Positions 8,940 to 16,607 of a DNA stretch of 64,000 bases are shown one piece after another. The first letter of the stretch is position 1, and every line of letters starts with the position of its first letter. The stretch comes from Actinomyces qiguomingii. Its GTDB lineage: Bacteria; Actinomycetota; Actinomycetes; Actinomycetales; Actinomycetaceae. The translations under genes were made by a program, and so were the position numbers. The stretch is taken from positions 1,550,001 to 1,614,000 of the forward strand of contig NZ_CP025228.1 of the NCBI RefSeq assembly GCF_004102025.1, read 5' to 3'. The notes beneath the pieces were generated by a model. The model was not told where the DNA came from, did no database searches, and worked only from the letters and a program-made list of their open reading frames with translations.

Positions 8940-9962
8940 ATGGCGACGCTGAAGGATGTGGCGGCGCGTGCGGGTGTGAGCGCCATGACGGTGTCCAATG
9001 TCATCAATGGCCGCACCGGCAAGGTCTCGGAGCCCACCGTCGCCCGCGTGCAGGAGGCCATTGCCGCCCTGGGGTACGTGCCCAGTGCCGCGGCCCGCTC
9101 GCTGGCGGGCTCGTCCTCACGGATCCTCGCCCTGGTCTACGAGGCGGTTCCGGGGCGCCCCGCGTTGGAGACGCCGTATGAATCGCTGTTCGTAGGTGTC
9201 TGCGAGCAGGCGGCCCGCGCTGAGGGCCACGCGCTCATGCTGTGCGGCGCCTCCAAGGCGGAGGACACGGTCGCGCAACTGCGCTCATGGAATGTTGCCG
9301 GGGCGGTCGTCATGGCCACCACCCGCATGGCTCCCGGCGAGTTCCTGGAGCGTTCCGGCATTCCCGCAGTTTTCATTGATGCATACCGGGAGACGGAGGA
9401 GGTCTCCTACGTCAACGTCGACGACGCCGGCGGAGCCCGCATGGTGGGCGAGCGGCTCGGGGCTGTGGGGCATCGGCGTGTGGCCTTCGTCGGACCCACG
9501 GTGGACGTACCCGGGGTGGTTCGCCAGCGTCTGCACGGACTACGGGAGGGATTGGCCGCCCACGGAGGCGGCGTCCATAGACATGACGTGTTACTCAGCG
9601 AGGTCGACTTTGCCGAGGGCGTTGCCATTGCGGGTCGGATCCTGGAACGCGAGCCTGCCATAACCGCCGTATTCGCCTCCGGCGACGTACTCGCGCTCGG
9701 CGTCGTCAAGGGGCTGCGCGAAGCCGGACGGCGAGTCCCCGAGGACGTGTCGGTCGTCGGGTTTGACGGCCTGGCCTTGGTCGACTACTTCAACCCGCCG
9801 CTGACAACGGTGCGTCAGCCTATACGCGACAAGGCCGCCACTGCGGTCTCCTTCCTAATGGAGGAGCTGCGCGACGGCGACGGCGCCCCGCGGCAAATCG
9901 TCCTCCCGGTCTCCTGGCAGGAGGGAGGAACGCTCGGGCCGGCGGCTATCCCCGACAGGTGA
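8940..9962 (+). CDS. LacI-family transcriptional regulator
   Basis: Typical LacI/GalR regulator, 340 aa. The helix-turn-helix is TLKDVAARAGVSAMTVSNVI at residues 3-22, followed by a hinge segment SAAARSLAGSSSR and the effector-binding domain. The ATG at 8940 is preceded by GAGGGGG at 6-bp spacing; a GTG 12 bp upstream lies inside that ribosome site and is less likely. Divergent from the GH31 gene, so it most likely represses that gene and itself in response to a sugar released by the enzyme or its substrate. The ligand is unknown. Confidence 0.92.
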   Translation: MATLKDVAARAGVSAMTVSNVINGRTGKVSEPTVARVQEAIAALGYVPSAAARSLAGSSSRILALVYEAVPGRPALETPYESLFVGVCEQAARAEGHALMLCGASKAEDTVAQLRSWNVAGAVVMATTRMAPGEFLERSGIPAVFIDAYRETEEVSYVNVDDAGGARMVGERLGAVGHRRVAFVGPTVDVPGVVRQRLHGLREGLAAHGGGVHRHDVLLSEVDFAEGVAIAGRILEREPAITAVFASGDVLALGVVKGLREAGRRVPEDVSVVGFDGLALVDYFNPPLTTVRQPIRDKAATAVSFLMEELRDGDGAPRQIVLPVSWQEGGTLGPAAIPDR

Positions 9963-10622
9963 ATCGTGACTGACCTCTAGAGTTGCCTGCTCGCCTTGGG
10001 GAATGTAGCCAATTACGCTTGGGTGCCCGAATGCCGGTGACCGATACCCACGGTCTTGGGGAGCCGCCTGTTGCGCGGCCCGAGCGAAGATGAGTGCCTA
10101 CGCAGCACCTTGAATGGGGTACTGCGTACGCACTTCTTGCCTAGAGCGCTAAGTCTCTTGCTACTGGCCCCGTTGTTTGGACCGCCACGTCACCGCAGTT
10201 GCCTCAAGGGCGCCTACAACGGGTGCGGCGAGGAGGATCAGCGGGATGTTGTCGCCATGTCCCAGTGCCGCGGAGATCCCGCAGACACCTGCGGCAACTA
10301 TGACCGTTGCCAGGATATGCCGTGCAAAATGGGACTTGGGGTGAATCGAGCTGTCCATTATTCGGGACATGGCGCGACTTCATTCTGGGGGATCGTGGCA
10401 CTGCATTCGCTATGCTAGCACGAGATGTGCCATCACGCACTTCGGCGTGATAGAACTCACTTAAGTATGTCGCTGTGTGGTTCTCTCTGATTCACTGGAA
10501 GTCGGGTGCAGTGCGTGTCTCGGGTTGACCAGCGGCTGTGGTCCGTGCTCTTGCCGGGAGCCGGAGAGAGGCTGCTGCAGAGGCAGATGTGGGGTGGGGA
10601 AGATGCGATGGTGCTGCATAAC
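9963..10622. other. Gene-poor spacer between LacI gene and element A
   Basis: About 660 bp with no convincing large gene. The only supportable reading frame is a small two-helix membrane protein on the minus strand (10161-10370), listed separately. The remainder has no RNA gene I can recognise. It ends at the left copy of the 8-bp target duplication of element A. Confidence 0.5.
10161..10370 (-). CDS. Possible small two-helix membrane protein
   Basis: A 69-residue frame beginning MSRIMDSSIHPKSHFARHIL. It has two hydrophobic stretches compatible with membrane helices (about residues 18-37 and 41-62) and a short basic tail SKQRGQ, as expected of a small inner-membrane protein. No strong ribosome site precedes the ATG, although TAGCAT about 50 bp upstream could be a -10 element. 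I do not recognise a family. It may be a real small gene or the remnant of a larger one; the helix layout is the only evidence. Confidence 0.35.
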   Translation of the reverse strand: MSRIMDSSIHPKSHFARHILATVIVAAGVCGISAALGHGDNIPLILLAAPVVGALEATAVTWRSKQRGQ

Positions 10623-10630
10623 GTCAAAGC

Positions 10631-11315
10631 GGTTCCTCCGGTTTGTGGTGTGTTCGCCGAGTTCGGCCGATATAACCGTCGAGTTCGGTAGATATGACGA
10701 TCGAGTTCGGTTGGTGGGGCTGGTGGGGCGGGGAAGTGTCCAGATTCGGCACGAACGATGTTCCCCCGCCCGACGCCGCTCACCAGATCCGCATGATTCC
10801 AACGAATCTGAGGGCGTGCGCTGGGAGGGGCGGGGTGTTTGTGCCGATTCTGGACACTTTGGCTCCCAGGTTCCGGCTTGCCGCCCTGGTGGGGTGGGCA
10901 GGCCAGGGCCTCCTGGTCGCCGACCCGGCCTCCCCTTGTCCGATTGCTGGGACGTCTTTGACGACAAACCGGGCCCACAGTCCAGCCCGGCCGCTGCGAG
11001 GCCGGGCCTGGCTGCCGGCCATGCCGGCGACATCCGCGGCCTAGGCCTAGGGCATCTTGACCGTTGACCTTGGGTGCGCCGGCGTCCAAGGCAACCCCAC
11101 CGGCCCGAACCAACACCCCCACACCCGGACTGCCTGGCGGCCGTTGGACCGTCTGGCGGCCGTTGGACTGCCTGAAACGCACTCTCAGACAGTCCAACCG
11201 CAGAAGCCGGTCCAACCGCAGTAACGGGGTCCAACCGCAGAGACGCGGTCCAAGTACGCGGCCAACAGTCGGCCGGGCCCGCACCCACCCAGTACACCCT
11301 CAAAACGGAAGAGCC
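10631..11315. mobile_element. Element A: MITE-like ISL3-type intergenic element with 8-bp target duplication
   Basis: The ends are inverted repeats: left GGTTCCTCCGGTTTGTGGTG; right, read inward, GGCTCTTCCGTTTTGAGGGT. It is bounded by a perfect direct repeat GTCAAAGC at 10623-10630 and 11316-11323. The right copy contains the stop codon of the ROK gene, so the element landed on that gene's 3' end. Inside are two tandem 22-bp units starting GAGTTCGG (10659-10680, 10681-10702) and 19-nt inverted arms (10734-10752 and 10841-10859, 18/19 complementary). The right part has repeated GGTCCAACCGCAG-like stretches. Open frames inside are low-complexity and not shared as protein. No transposase is visible. 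Confidence 0.8.
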
Positions 11316-11316
11316 G

Positions 11317-12486
11317 TCAAAGCTTGCCCAGGACGCGGGCGCGCAGGGCCAGGGCAGCGGCGCCGGTGGCCCATTCGGCGCGGTCGTGCTCGCGCACCAC
11401 CACATCGAGTGGAGTTGCGCTGGCGCGGCGCACCGCGGCGATCCCCTGTTGTACCTCGTCTTCGAAGAGCGCGGCAATGGCGGCACGCTCGCCGGCAATC
11501 ACGACGACCTCGGGCAAGGTGAAGGCCGCAGCCATACCCAGCAGACGGCCCAGCCTGCGCGCGTAGGAAGCGCAGAGGGTAACGGCGTCGGTGTCACCCG
11601 CAGTCGCCAGCTCGACGATGTCCGCCGCTGTCAGCCGGTCGTGGTCGTGCTGTACCCAAGCGCGCTCGAGTGCTTCATTGGTCAGGCAGTCCATCGCCGC
11701 TACTGCCCTGGCGGGTCGGCCGCCGTCGGGCACGGGCACTATTCCCAGCAGGCCCATCTCGGCGTCGGCATTGGTCACGACCCGACCGTCTACTACCAGG
11801 CCGTGCCCAACGCCGGCCCCCACCGTTAGCAGGCTGAAGCGGCCGTGTTCCCGTCCCACTCCGAACCACGCCTCCCGCAGCGTCAGAGCGCTCAGGTCAT
11901 TGCCGATGATGGTGGGCACGCCCGCTCGGGCCTCAATGAGATCGGCCAGAGGTGCTCGGTGCCAGCCGTAAAACACCGCCTCGTCCACCGTGCGCCCGTC
12001 GCGCGCCGTTCCGCCCAGGCTTACCCCCAGGCAGGAGGGCGGCGGGGCGTCTGCGGCGGCAGCGGCGAGATCGGTGAGTGCTGCAGCCAGTTCCCCGACG
12101 ATATCGGCTGGGTCGTGGCTTGTCAGAGGGCGGCGTACGGTGGCGAGAATGCCCAGGCGTAGGTCGGTCAGCACCGCAGTGAGTAGATTCGTTGAAAGTC
12201 CGACTCCCACCACCGACTCGGCGTTGGCCCGCACCTCCAGTGGCGACTGCGGCCTACCGGTGTCGGCGACCTGCTGGGTGTGCACGGTGAGCAGTCCGGC
12301 TTCCACCAACGGCGTCGTCAGCCGGGTGACCGATCCGGGAGAGATGCCGACAATGCGCATGATCTCGGGGCGCAGCAATCGTCCGTGCCGCAGCAGGGCC
12401 AGCACGATCTCGCGCTGGGTGTCGCTTAGAGCGGTCCAGGGCGATGTGGGTGTTTCGGGCCCGGCCGGGGCGTTCGAGTCGGCCAT
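11317..12486 (-). CDS. ROK-family transcriptional regulator / sugar kinase homologue
   Basis: ROK protein of 389 aa with an N-terminal MarR-like winged helix (ALSDTQREIVLALLRHGRLL, then IVGISPGSVTRL) followed by the ROK ATPase-like domain containing IGNDLSALTL and GVGHGLVV. The usual ROK zinc motif CxCGxxGC is not present; the corresponding region reads AVAAMDCLTNEAL, so it is probably a regulator without sugar-kinase activity. I chose the ATG at 12486, preceded by GATGGGG; upstream in-frame ATGs lack ribosome sites. Divergent from the second transporter operon, it probably controls that operon. Element A is inserted exactly at its stop codon, leaving the coding sequence intact. Confidence 0.88.
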   Translation of the reverse strand: MADSNAPAGPETPTSPWTALSDTQREIVLALLRHGRLLRPEIMRIVGISPGSVTRLTTPLVEAGLLTVHTQQVADTGRPQSPLEVRANAESVVGVGLSTNLLTAVLTDLRLGILATVRRPLTSHDPADIVGELAAALTDLAAAAADAPPPSCLGVSLGGTARDGRTVDEAVFYGWHRAPLADLIEARAGVPTIIGNDLSALTLREAWFGVGREHGRFSLLTVGAGVGHGLVVDGRVVTNADAEMGLLGIVPVPDGGRPARAVAAMDCLTNEALERAWVQHDHDRLTAADIVELATAGDTDAVTLCASYARRLGRLLGMAAAFTLPEVVVIAGERAAIAALFEDEVQQGIAAVRRASATPLDVVVREHDRAEWATGAAALALRARVLGKL

Positions 12487-12556
12487 GACCCCATCATGCC
12501 CGACCCGGAGTCGTTGATTGCGACAGGAGGGCTTGCGCATGGGTTTGTTTTGAGTC

Positions 12557-12566
12557 AGAATATTCT
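12557..12566. promoter_or_regulatory. AT-rich palindrome in ROK/transporter divergent promoter
   Basis: AGAATATTCT is a perfect 10-bp palindrome in a notably AT-rich patch of a GC-rich chromosome, between the divergent ROK gene and binding-protein gene. It could be the ROK operator or part of overlapping promoters. ROK operators in other bacteria are AT-rich, which fits, but no binding evidence exists. Confidence 0.35.
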
Positions 12567-12629
12567 TGTCCGTCGCTCGCTTCGGCGGCAATGCCACCCC
12601 AACCTCAGCAAGGATGCACGGAGGAAACT

Positions 12630-13898
12630 ATGACAGCACTGAGCAGGCGCTCCTTCCTCGCCGGTACGGCGACGGCGGCGGCGCTGGCGGCCATGGGCGG
12701 CACCCTCGCCGGCTGCTCGTCGGGAGATGGAAAGGTCCATCTTGAACTTTTCCAGTTCAAGAGCGAGGCCATCGCCCTGTTCGATCAGATCTGTGCCGAC
12801 TTCAACGCCGCCAACCCGGACATCGTCGTCACTCAGAACTTCCAGGCCGACAACATCACCTCACTGCGCGCCCGCCTGGTCAAGGGCGACATCCCCGACC
12901 TGATCACCATCAACGGCGATTACAACTACGGGGCGCTAGCAGATACCGGCATCTTCTACGATTTCAACCGCACCGACCTGCTCGACGGCGTGAACCCGTC
13001 GATCGCCTCCATCCTGGACACGCTCGGCACCGGTGGCCAGGGGCAGACCAACGGCGTGGCCTTCGCCGACAACGGCTCGGGCATCATCTACAACCGGGAT
13101 GTCTTTGACTCCGCCGGCGTCGCGCCGCCGACCACCTGGGACGAGCTCATCGAAATCTGTGACGAGCTCACCGCCCAGGGGATTGACCCCTTTTACTGGG
13201 CCATCAAGGACAACTGGACCGGAGCCCCCGCCTTCTCCTCCCTATCCGGTTCCTTCCTCACCGACGGCGTCGCCGCCTGGTACGACCAGCGCCGTGACCT
13301 GGACTCGGGCACCTCCTTCGCTGAATTGACTCCGGTGTTCAAGAAGATGCACCAGGCGGTCCAGTACGGCAACGCCGACAAGGCCGCCCTGGGGTACAAC
13401 GACGGGAACCAGGGCTTCGCCCAGGGTAAGGCCGCCATGTACTGGCACGGCACCTATGCCATTCCCGCCATCCGCTCCTACAACCCGGACATTAACCTGG
13501 GTACCTTCGCCACCCCCGCCGACAACGCGGCCGACACCAAGGTCGTCTCCGGCGTTGACGTGGCCCTAACCATGGGTGAGAGCCCCACCCACCTGGAGGA
13601 GAATCTGCGCTTCTTCAAGTACCTGATGGACGAGGCGAACGTGACTGCCTATTGCGCCGAGCAGGTCGCCTACCCGACCCTGACGACGCTGTCCGCACAG
13701 GACCCCGCCCTGGAGGGGCTCCAGCCCTACTTCGACGCCGGGCGCGTGGCCACATACTCTGACCACAACTTCCCGCCGGCGATCACCCTGAACGCCTATA
13801 TGCAGCAGTACCTGTTCAACGGCGACTTGGACCAGCTCATTACCACCTTGGACACCCAGTGGGACAAGGTCGTGCGCCGCATCAATGAGACGGCCTGA
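12630..13898 (+). CDS. ABC transporter sugar-binding lipoprotein
   Basis: Extracellular sugar-binding subunit of a CUT1 importer, 422 aa. The N-terminus carries a twin-arginine signal (SRRSFL, residues 5-10) and a lipobox ending at Cys29 (LAGC), so it is predicted to be Tat-exported and lipid-anchored. The mature protein shows the SBP_bac_1 fold, with DLITINGDYNYGAL in the first lobe and GVAFADNGSGIIYNRDVF in the second. The ATG at 12630 follows GGAGG. Two permease genes follow within 21 bp, and a GH13 oligo-1,6-glucosidase-type gene lies downstream, so isomalto-, panose- or raffinose-type oligosaccharides are plausible ligands; this is inferred. Confidence 0.93.
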   Translation: MTALSRRSFLAGTATAAALAAMGGTLAGCSSGDGKVHLELFQFKSEAIALFDQICADFNAANPDIVVTQNFQADNITSLRARLVKGDIPDLITINGDYNYGALADTGIFYDFNRTDLLDGVNPSIASILDTLGTGGQGQTNGVAFADNGSGIIYNRDVFDSAGVAPPTTWDELIEICDELTAQGIDPFYWAIKDNWTGAPAFSSLSGSFLTDGVAAWYDQRRDLDSGTSFAELTPVFKKMHQAVQYGNADKAALGYNDGNQGFAQGKAAMYWHGTYAIPAIRSYNPDINLGTFATPADNAADTKVVSGVDVALTMGESPTHLEENLRFFKYLMDEANVTAYCAEQVAYPTLTTLSAQDPALEGLQPYFDAGRVATYSDHNFPPAITLNAYMQQYLFNGDLDQLITTLDTQWDKVVRRINETA

Positions 13899-13918
13899 GG
13901 CAGGAGGAGCAAATCACC

Positions 13919-14854
13919 ATGACCACACAAACCGCCACCGCGCCGCGTGCCAGCGACCCGCAGGCAGCGCCTCGCACAATCCCGGACAACCAGGCCAAGA
14001 AGGTAGATCCGGCCTTCATCTGGATGCTTCTTCCCGCGGCGCTCGTATTCACGGTGCTACTGACGATTCCGCTGCTCACGGGCATCTTCTACACCTTCAC
14101 CAACTTCAAGGGCTACGGCGACTGGCATTTCGTCGGCTTGACCAACTACAAGAACCTGTTCACCGACGATATCATCTGGGGCTCATACCTTTTCACCTTC
14201 AAGTACGCGATAGTCGCCTCCATCCTGACCAACATCATCGCCCTGGGGCTGGCGCTCGTACTGAACTCCAAGATGAAGGCGCGCAGCTTCTTCAGGGGCG
14301 TGTTCTTCGTGCCCTACATCCTGCCGGTGCTGGTGGTCTCCTACATCTTCAGCTACCTGTTCACCAACAACCTGCCGCAGATCGGGCAGGCTCTGGGCTG
14401 GGAGTGGCTGAGCACCTCGCTGCTGGCCAATGAGGACCTGGCGTGGCTGGCCATCGTCGTCGTCGGCGTGTGGCAGTCGGTCGCCTACAACACGATCATC
14501 TACCTGGCGGGCCTGCAGACCGTGCCTGAGGAGATCTACGAGGCCTCCGCGATAGACGGCGCGGGCCCGGTGCGGCGGCTTTGGTCCATGACCCTGCCGC
14601 TGATCATCCCCTACCTGGGCATCAACATGGTGTTGTCATTCAAGGGCTTCCTGGGGGTTTTCGACCAGATCGTCGCCCTGACCTCCGGTGGCCCGGGCAC
14701 TGCCACCCAGTCCATCTCCTACCTGATCTTCAAGAACGGCTTCCAGGGCGGCGAGTACGCCTACCAGACGGCGAACGGCGTCATCTACTTCCTCATTGTG
14801 GTGGCGCTGTCCTTCGCCCAGCTCCGCTTCACCCAGAGCCAGGAAAGGGTCTGA
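13919..14854 (+). CDS. CUT1 sugar ABC transporter permease, MalF-like
   Basis: Membrane subunit of the second importer, 311 aa with about six helices, the first at residues 36-56. The ATPase-docking EAA loop reads EEIYEASAIDGAGPVRRLWS, then LPLIIP. GGAGG 13 bp before the ATG gives the ribosome site. It sits 20 bp after the binding-protein gene and 6 bp before the second permease, so all three are one operon. The N-terminal 30 residues are polar and Ala/Thr-rich. Confidence 0.93.
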   Translation: MTTQTATAPRASDPQAAPRTIPDNQAKKVDPAFIWMLLPAALVFTVLLTIPLLTGIFYTFTNFKGYGDWHFVGLTNYKNLFTDDIIWGSYLFTFKYAIVASILTNIIALGLALVLNSKMKARSFFRGVFFVPYILPVLVVSYIFSYLFTNNLPQIGQALGWEWLSTSLLANEDLAWLAIVVVGVWQSVAYNTIIYLAGLQTVPEEIYEASAIDGAGPVRRLWSMTLPLIIPYLGINMVLSFKGFLGVFDQIVALTSGGPGTATQSISYLIFKNGFQGGEYAYQTANGVIYFLIVVALSFAQLRFTQSQERV

Positions 14855-14860
14855 TCCGCC

Positions 14861-15802
14861 ATGACCGCCACAACCGCTAACGTTTCCGACCCCGCCGGCG
14901 CGGTCGAGAACCCGGCAGCCGGTTCGAGCCGCATCGGTACGGCCGATCCTGAGATCTACCGGGTCCGCCACGGCTCTAAGGGAGTATTCGGCCGCACCAA
15001 CTGGTGGACCACCCTGCTGGCAGTCGTGCTCAGCCTCACGGTGCTGGTACCGCTGTACTTCACCGTGGTCACCGCTTTCAAAACTCCTGAGGAGCTGGCC
15101 ACCTCCGGCTGGGCACCGCCCCGCTCCTGGAGTCTGGACAACTTCTCCACCGCCTGGGAGATGACCTCCTATCCGCGGCGTGTGCTGACCTCCTCCATTA
15201 TCACCGTGGGTGCCACCGTTTTTACCCTGCTGTCCAACTCGATGGTGGCCTACGCGCTGGGCCGCAACATGCACCGCCCCTGGTTCCGGCGCCTGTATTA
15301 CTATTTCGTGGCGGCCTTGTTCGTGCCCTTCCCGATCATCATGCTGCCTGTGGTCAAGGAGACCGCGCTGCTGCATCTGGACAATGAGGCCGGCCTGATC
15401 CTGCTGTACGTGGTTTACGGCTTGGCCTTCAACATCCTGATGTACACCTCCTTCATAAAGTCCATCCCGGAGGAGTTGGAGGAGGCGGCCGCCATGGACG
15501 GCGCCGGCCGCTGGACGATCTTCTGGCGGATCATCTTCCCGCTGCTGTCTCCCATGAACGCCACGGTGGGGATCCTGACCTGCCTGTGGGCGTGGAACGA
15601 CTTCCTGCTCCCGCTGGTGATTCTCACCGACCAGACCAAGGCGACTCTGCCGCTGGCCCAGTACGTCTTCCAAGGACAGTTCAACACGAACTACCCGGTT
15701 TCCTTCGCCTCCTACCTGATGGCGATTGCCCCGATGTTCCTGGTCTACGTCATTGCTCAGCGCTGGGTCATCTCCGGCGTGATGCGTGGCAGCCAGAAGT
15801 GA
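14861..15802 (+). CDS. CUT1 sugar ABC transporter permease, MalG-like
   Basis: Second permease of this importer, 313 aa. The first membrane helix is around residues 50-72 after a 45-residue polar N-terminus. The EAA motif reads EELEEAAAMDGAGRWTIFWR, then IFPLLSP. The ribosome site before the ATG is weak; with only 6 bp between genes, translational coupling is likely. A strong 13-bp hairpin follows the stop, so this is the last gene of the transporter operon and the GH13 gene 800 bp downstream needs its own promoter. Confidence 0.93.
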   Translation: MTATTANVSDPAGAVENPAAGSSRIGTADPEIYRVRHGSKGVFGRTNWWTTLLAVVLSLTVLVPLYFTVVTAFKTPEELATSGWAPPRSWSLDNFSTAWEMTSYPRRVLTSSIITVGATVFTLLSNSMVAYALGRNMHRPWFRRLYYYFVAALFVPFPIIMLPVVKETALLHLDNEAGLILLYVVYGLAFNILMYTSFIKSIPEELEEAAAMDGAGRWTIFWRIIFPLLSPMNATVGILTCLWAWNDFLLPLVILTDQTKATLPLAQYVFQGQFNTNYPVSFASYLMAIAPMFLVYVIAQRWVISGVMRGSQK

Positions 15803-15809
15803 GCGGGTC

Positions 15810-15843
15810 GTACGGGTCGGGACCAAGGCGTCCCGACCCGTAC
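15810..15843 (+). terminator. Strong hairpin terminator after second transporter operon
   Basis: Perfect 13-bp stem (GTACGGGTCGGGA and its complement) with an 8-nt loop, starting 7 bp after the permease stop. Element B begins 2 bp later. There is no long T-run, as is common for actinobacterial terminators. Confidence 0.75.
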
Positions 15844-15845
15844 GG

Positions 15846-16427
15846 GGCTCTTCTGGTTTGAGGGTGTCGAGTTCGGTCGATATAACCATCGAGTTCGGTT
15901 GGTGGGGCTGGTGGGTCGGGGGAATGTCCGGATTCGGCGCAAGCGATGTCCCCGCGCCCGACGGCGCCCACCAGATGCGCATGATTCCGCCGGATCTGAG
16001 GGCGCCTGTTGAGCCGGGTGGCGTGTTTGTCCCGGATCTGGACACTTTGGCGTTTCATGTGCTGGCAACTGCCATCACGTGGCGAGCAGGCCAGTGCATC
16101 AGGTCGCCCAGCCGACCCCTTGTCCAACCAGAGGCTCGGCGATATCGGTGGTGCTGAAGAGGGACGCCAGGGGTCCTTGGATTGTTGGTGCGGAAGCGGC
16201 ACTGCCATACGCAGACACCGAGAGTGCTCAAAAAGCCAATGCCCGGAAGGACGCGCCGCCGCGTCAGTGCCGGCGTGGGACGAACTTCCCGACCCCGCTG
16301 GCCTCTACATCATCTCAACCATCGACCGCGGGCACATCTTCACCATCCGCCACCACCAGCAACCACATCCAACATGATCACCGCACCAACCCGAACCAAC
16401 ACCACTTCACCCATGAACCGGAAGAGC
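15846..16427. mobile_element. Element B: MITE-like element related to A and D
   Basis: Left end GGCTCTTCTGGTTTGAGGGT; right end, read inward, begins TGCTCTTCCGGTTCATGGGT. One 22-bp unit starting GAGTTCGG (15869-15890) is followed by the same GGTTGGTGGGGCTGGTGGG tract as in element A. Internal inverted arms lie around 15923-15941 and 16026-16045. The segment between the arms has the same orientation as in element A, with shared landmark GCATGATTCC. I see no target duplication, and the terminal CC is mutated to CA on the right, so it is probably an older copy. No transposase frame is visible. Confidence 0.7.
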
Positions 16428-16607
16428 AGGTTTACCGCACCACCGCTTTGCCGTAGGCTCAGGCCAGTAAGGCCGGACCGGCACCGGTGGCGCACTGCTA
16501 CCGGTGTCAATGGCGATAAGTGCCGGTCATAACCACATCCCGGGGGCATGGATACCGTCGTCGTGCACCCCGAATCCAGATCTAACCCATTCCGGAAGGT
16601 TCTCGCC
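16428..16607 (+). promoter_or_regulatory. Upstream region of the second GH13 gene with inverted repeat
   Basis: The 180 bp before the glucosidase gene should contain its promoter because a terminator and element B separate it from the transporter operon. A 9-bp inverted repeat (CACCGGTGG at 16482-16490 and CTACCGGTG at 16498-16506, one mismatch) is a candidate operator. GGAAGG at 16593-16598 is the ribosome site. Confidence 0.45.

Noticed and set aside
10457..11498. Overlapping 275- and 345-aa frames in element A
   Set aside because: They read through terminal repeats and 22-bp units with Pro/Arg/Ser-rich composition and are not conserved as protein between elements A, B and D.
14636..16045. 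469-aa minus-strand frame across a permease gene and element B
   Set aside because: It is antisense to a permease with an EAA motif and continues through a terminator and mobile element.
15846..16427. Target-site duplication around element B
   Set aside because: The 8 bp on each side (CCGTACGG and GGTTTACC) do not match, so no duplication is claimed for this copy; the same applies to element D.
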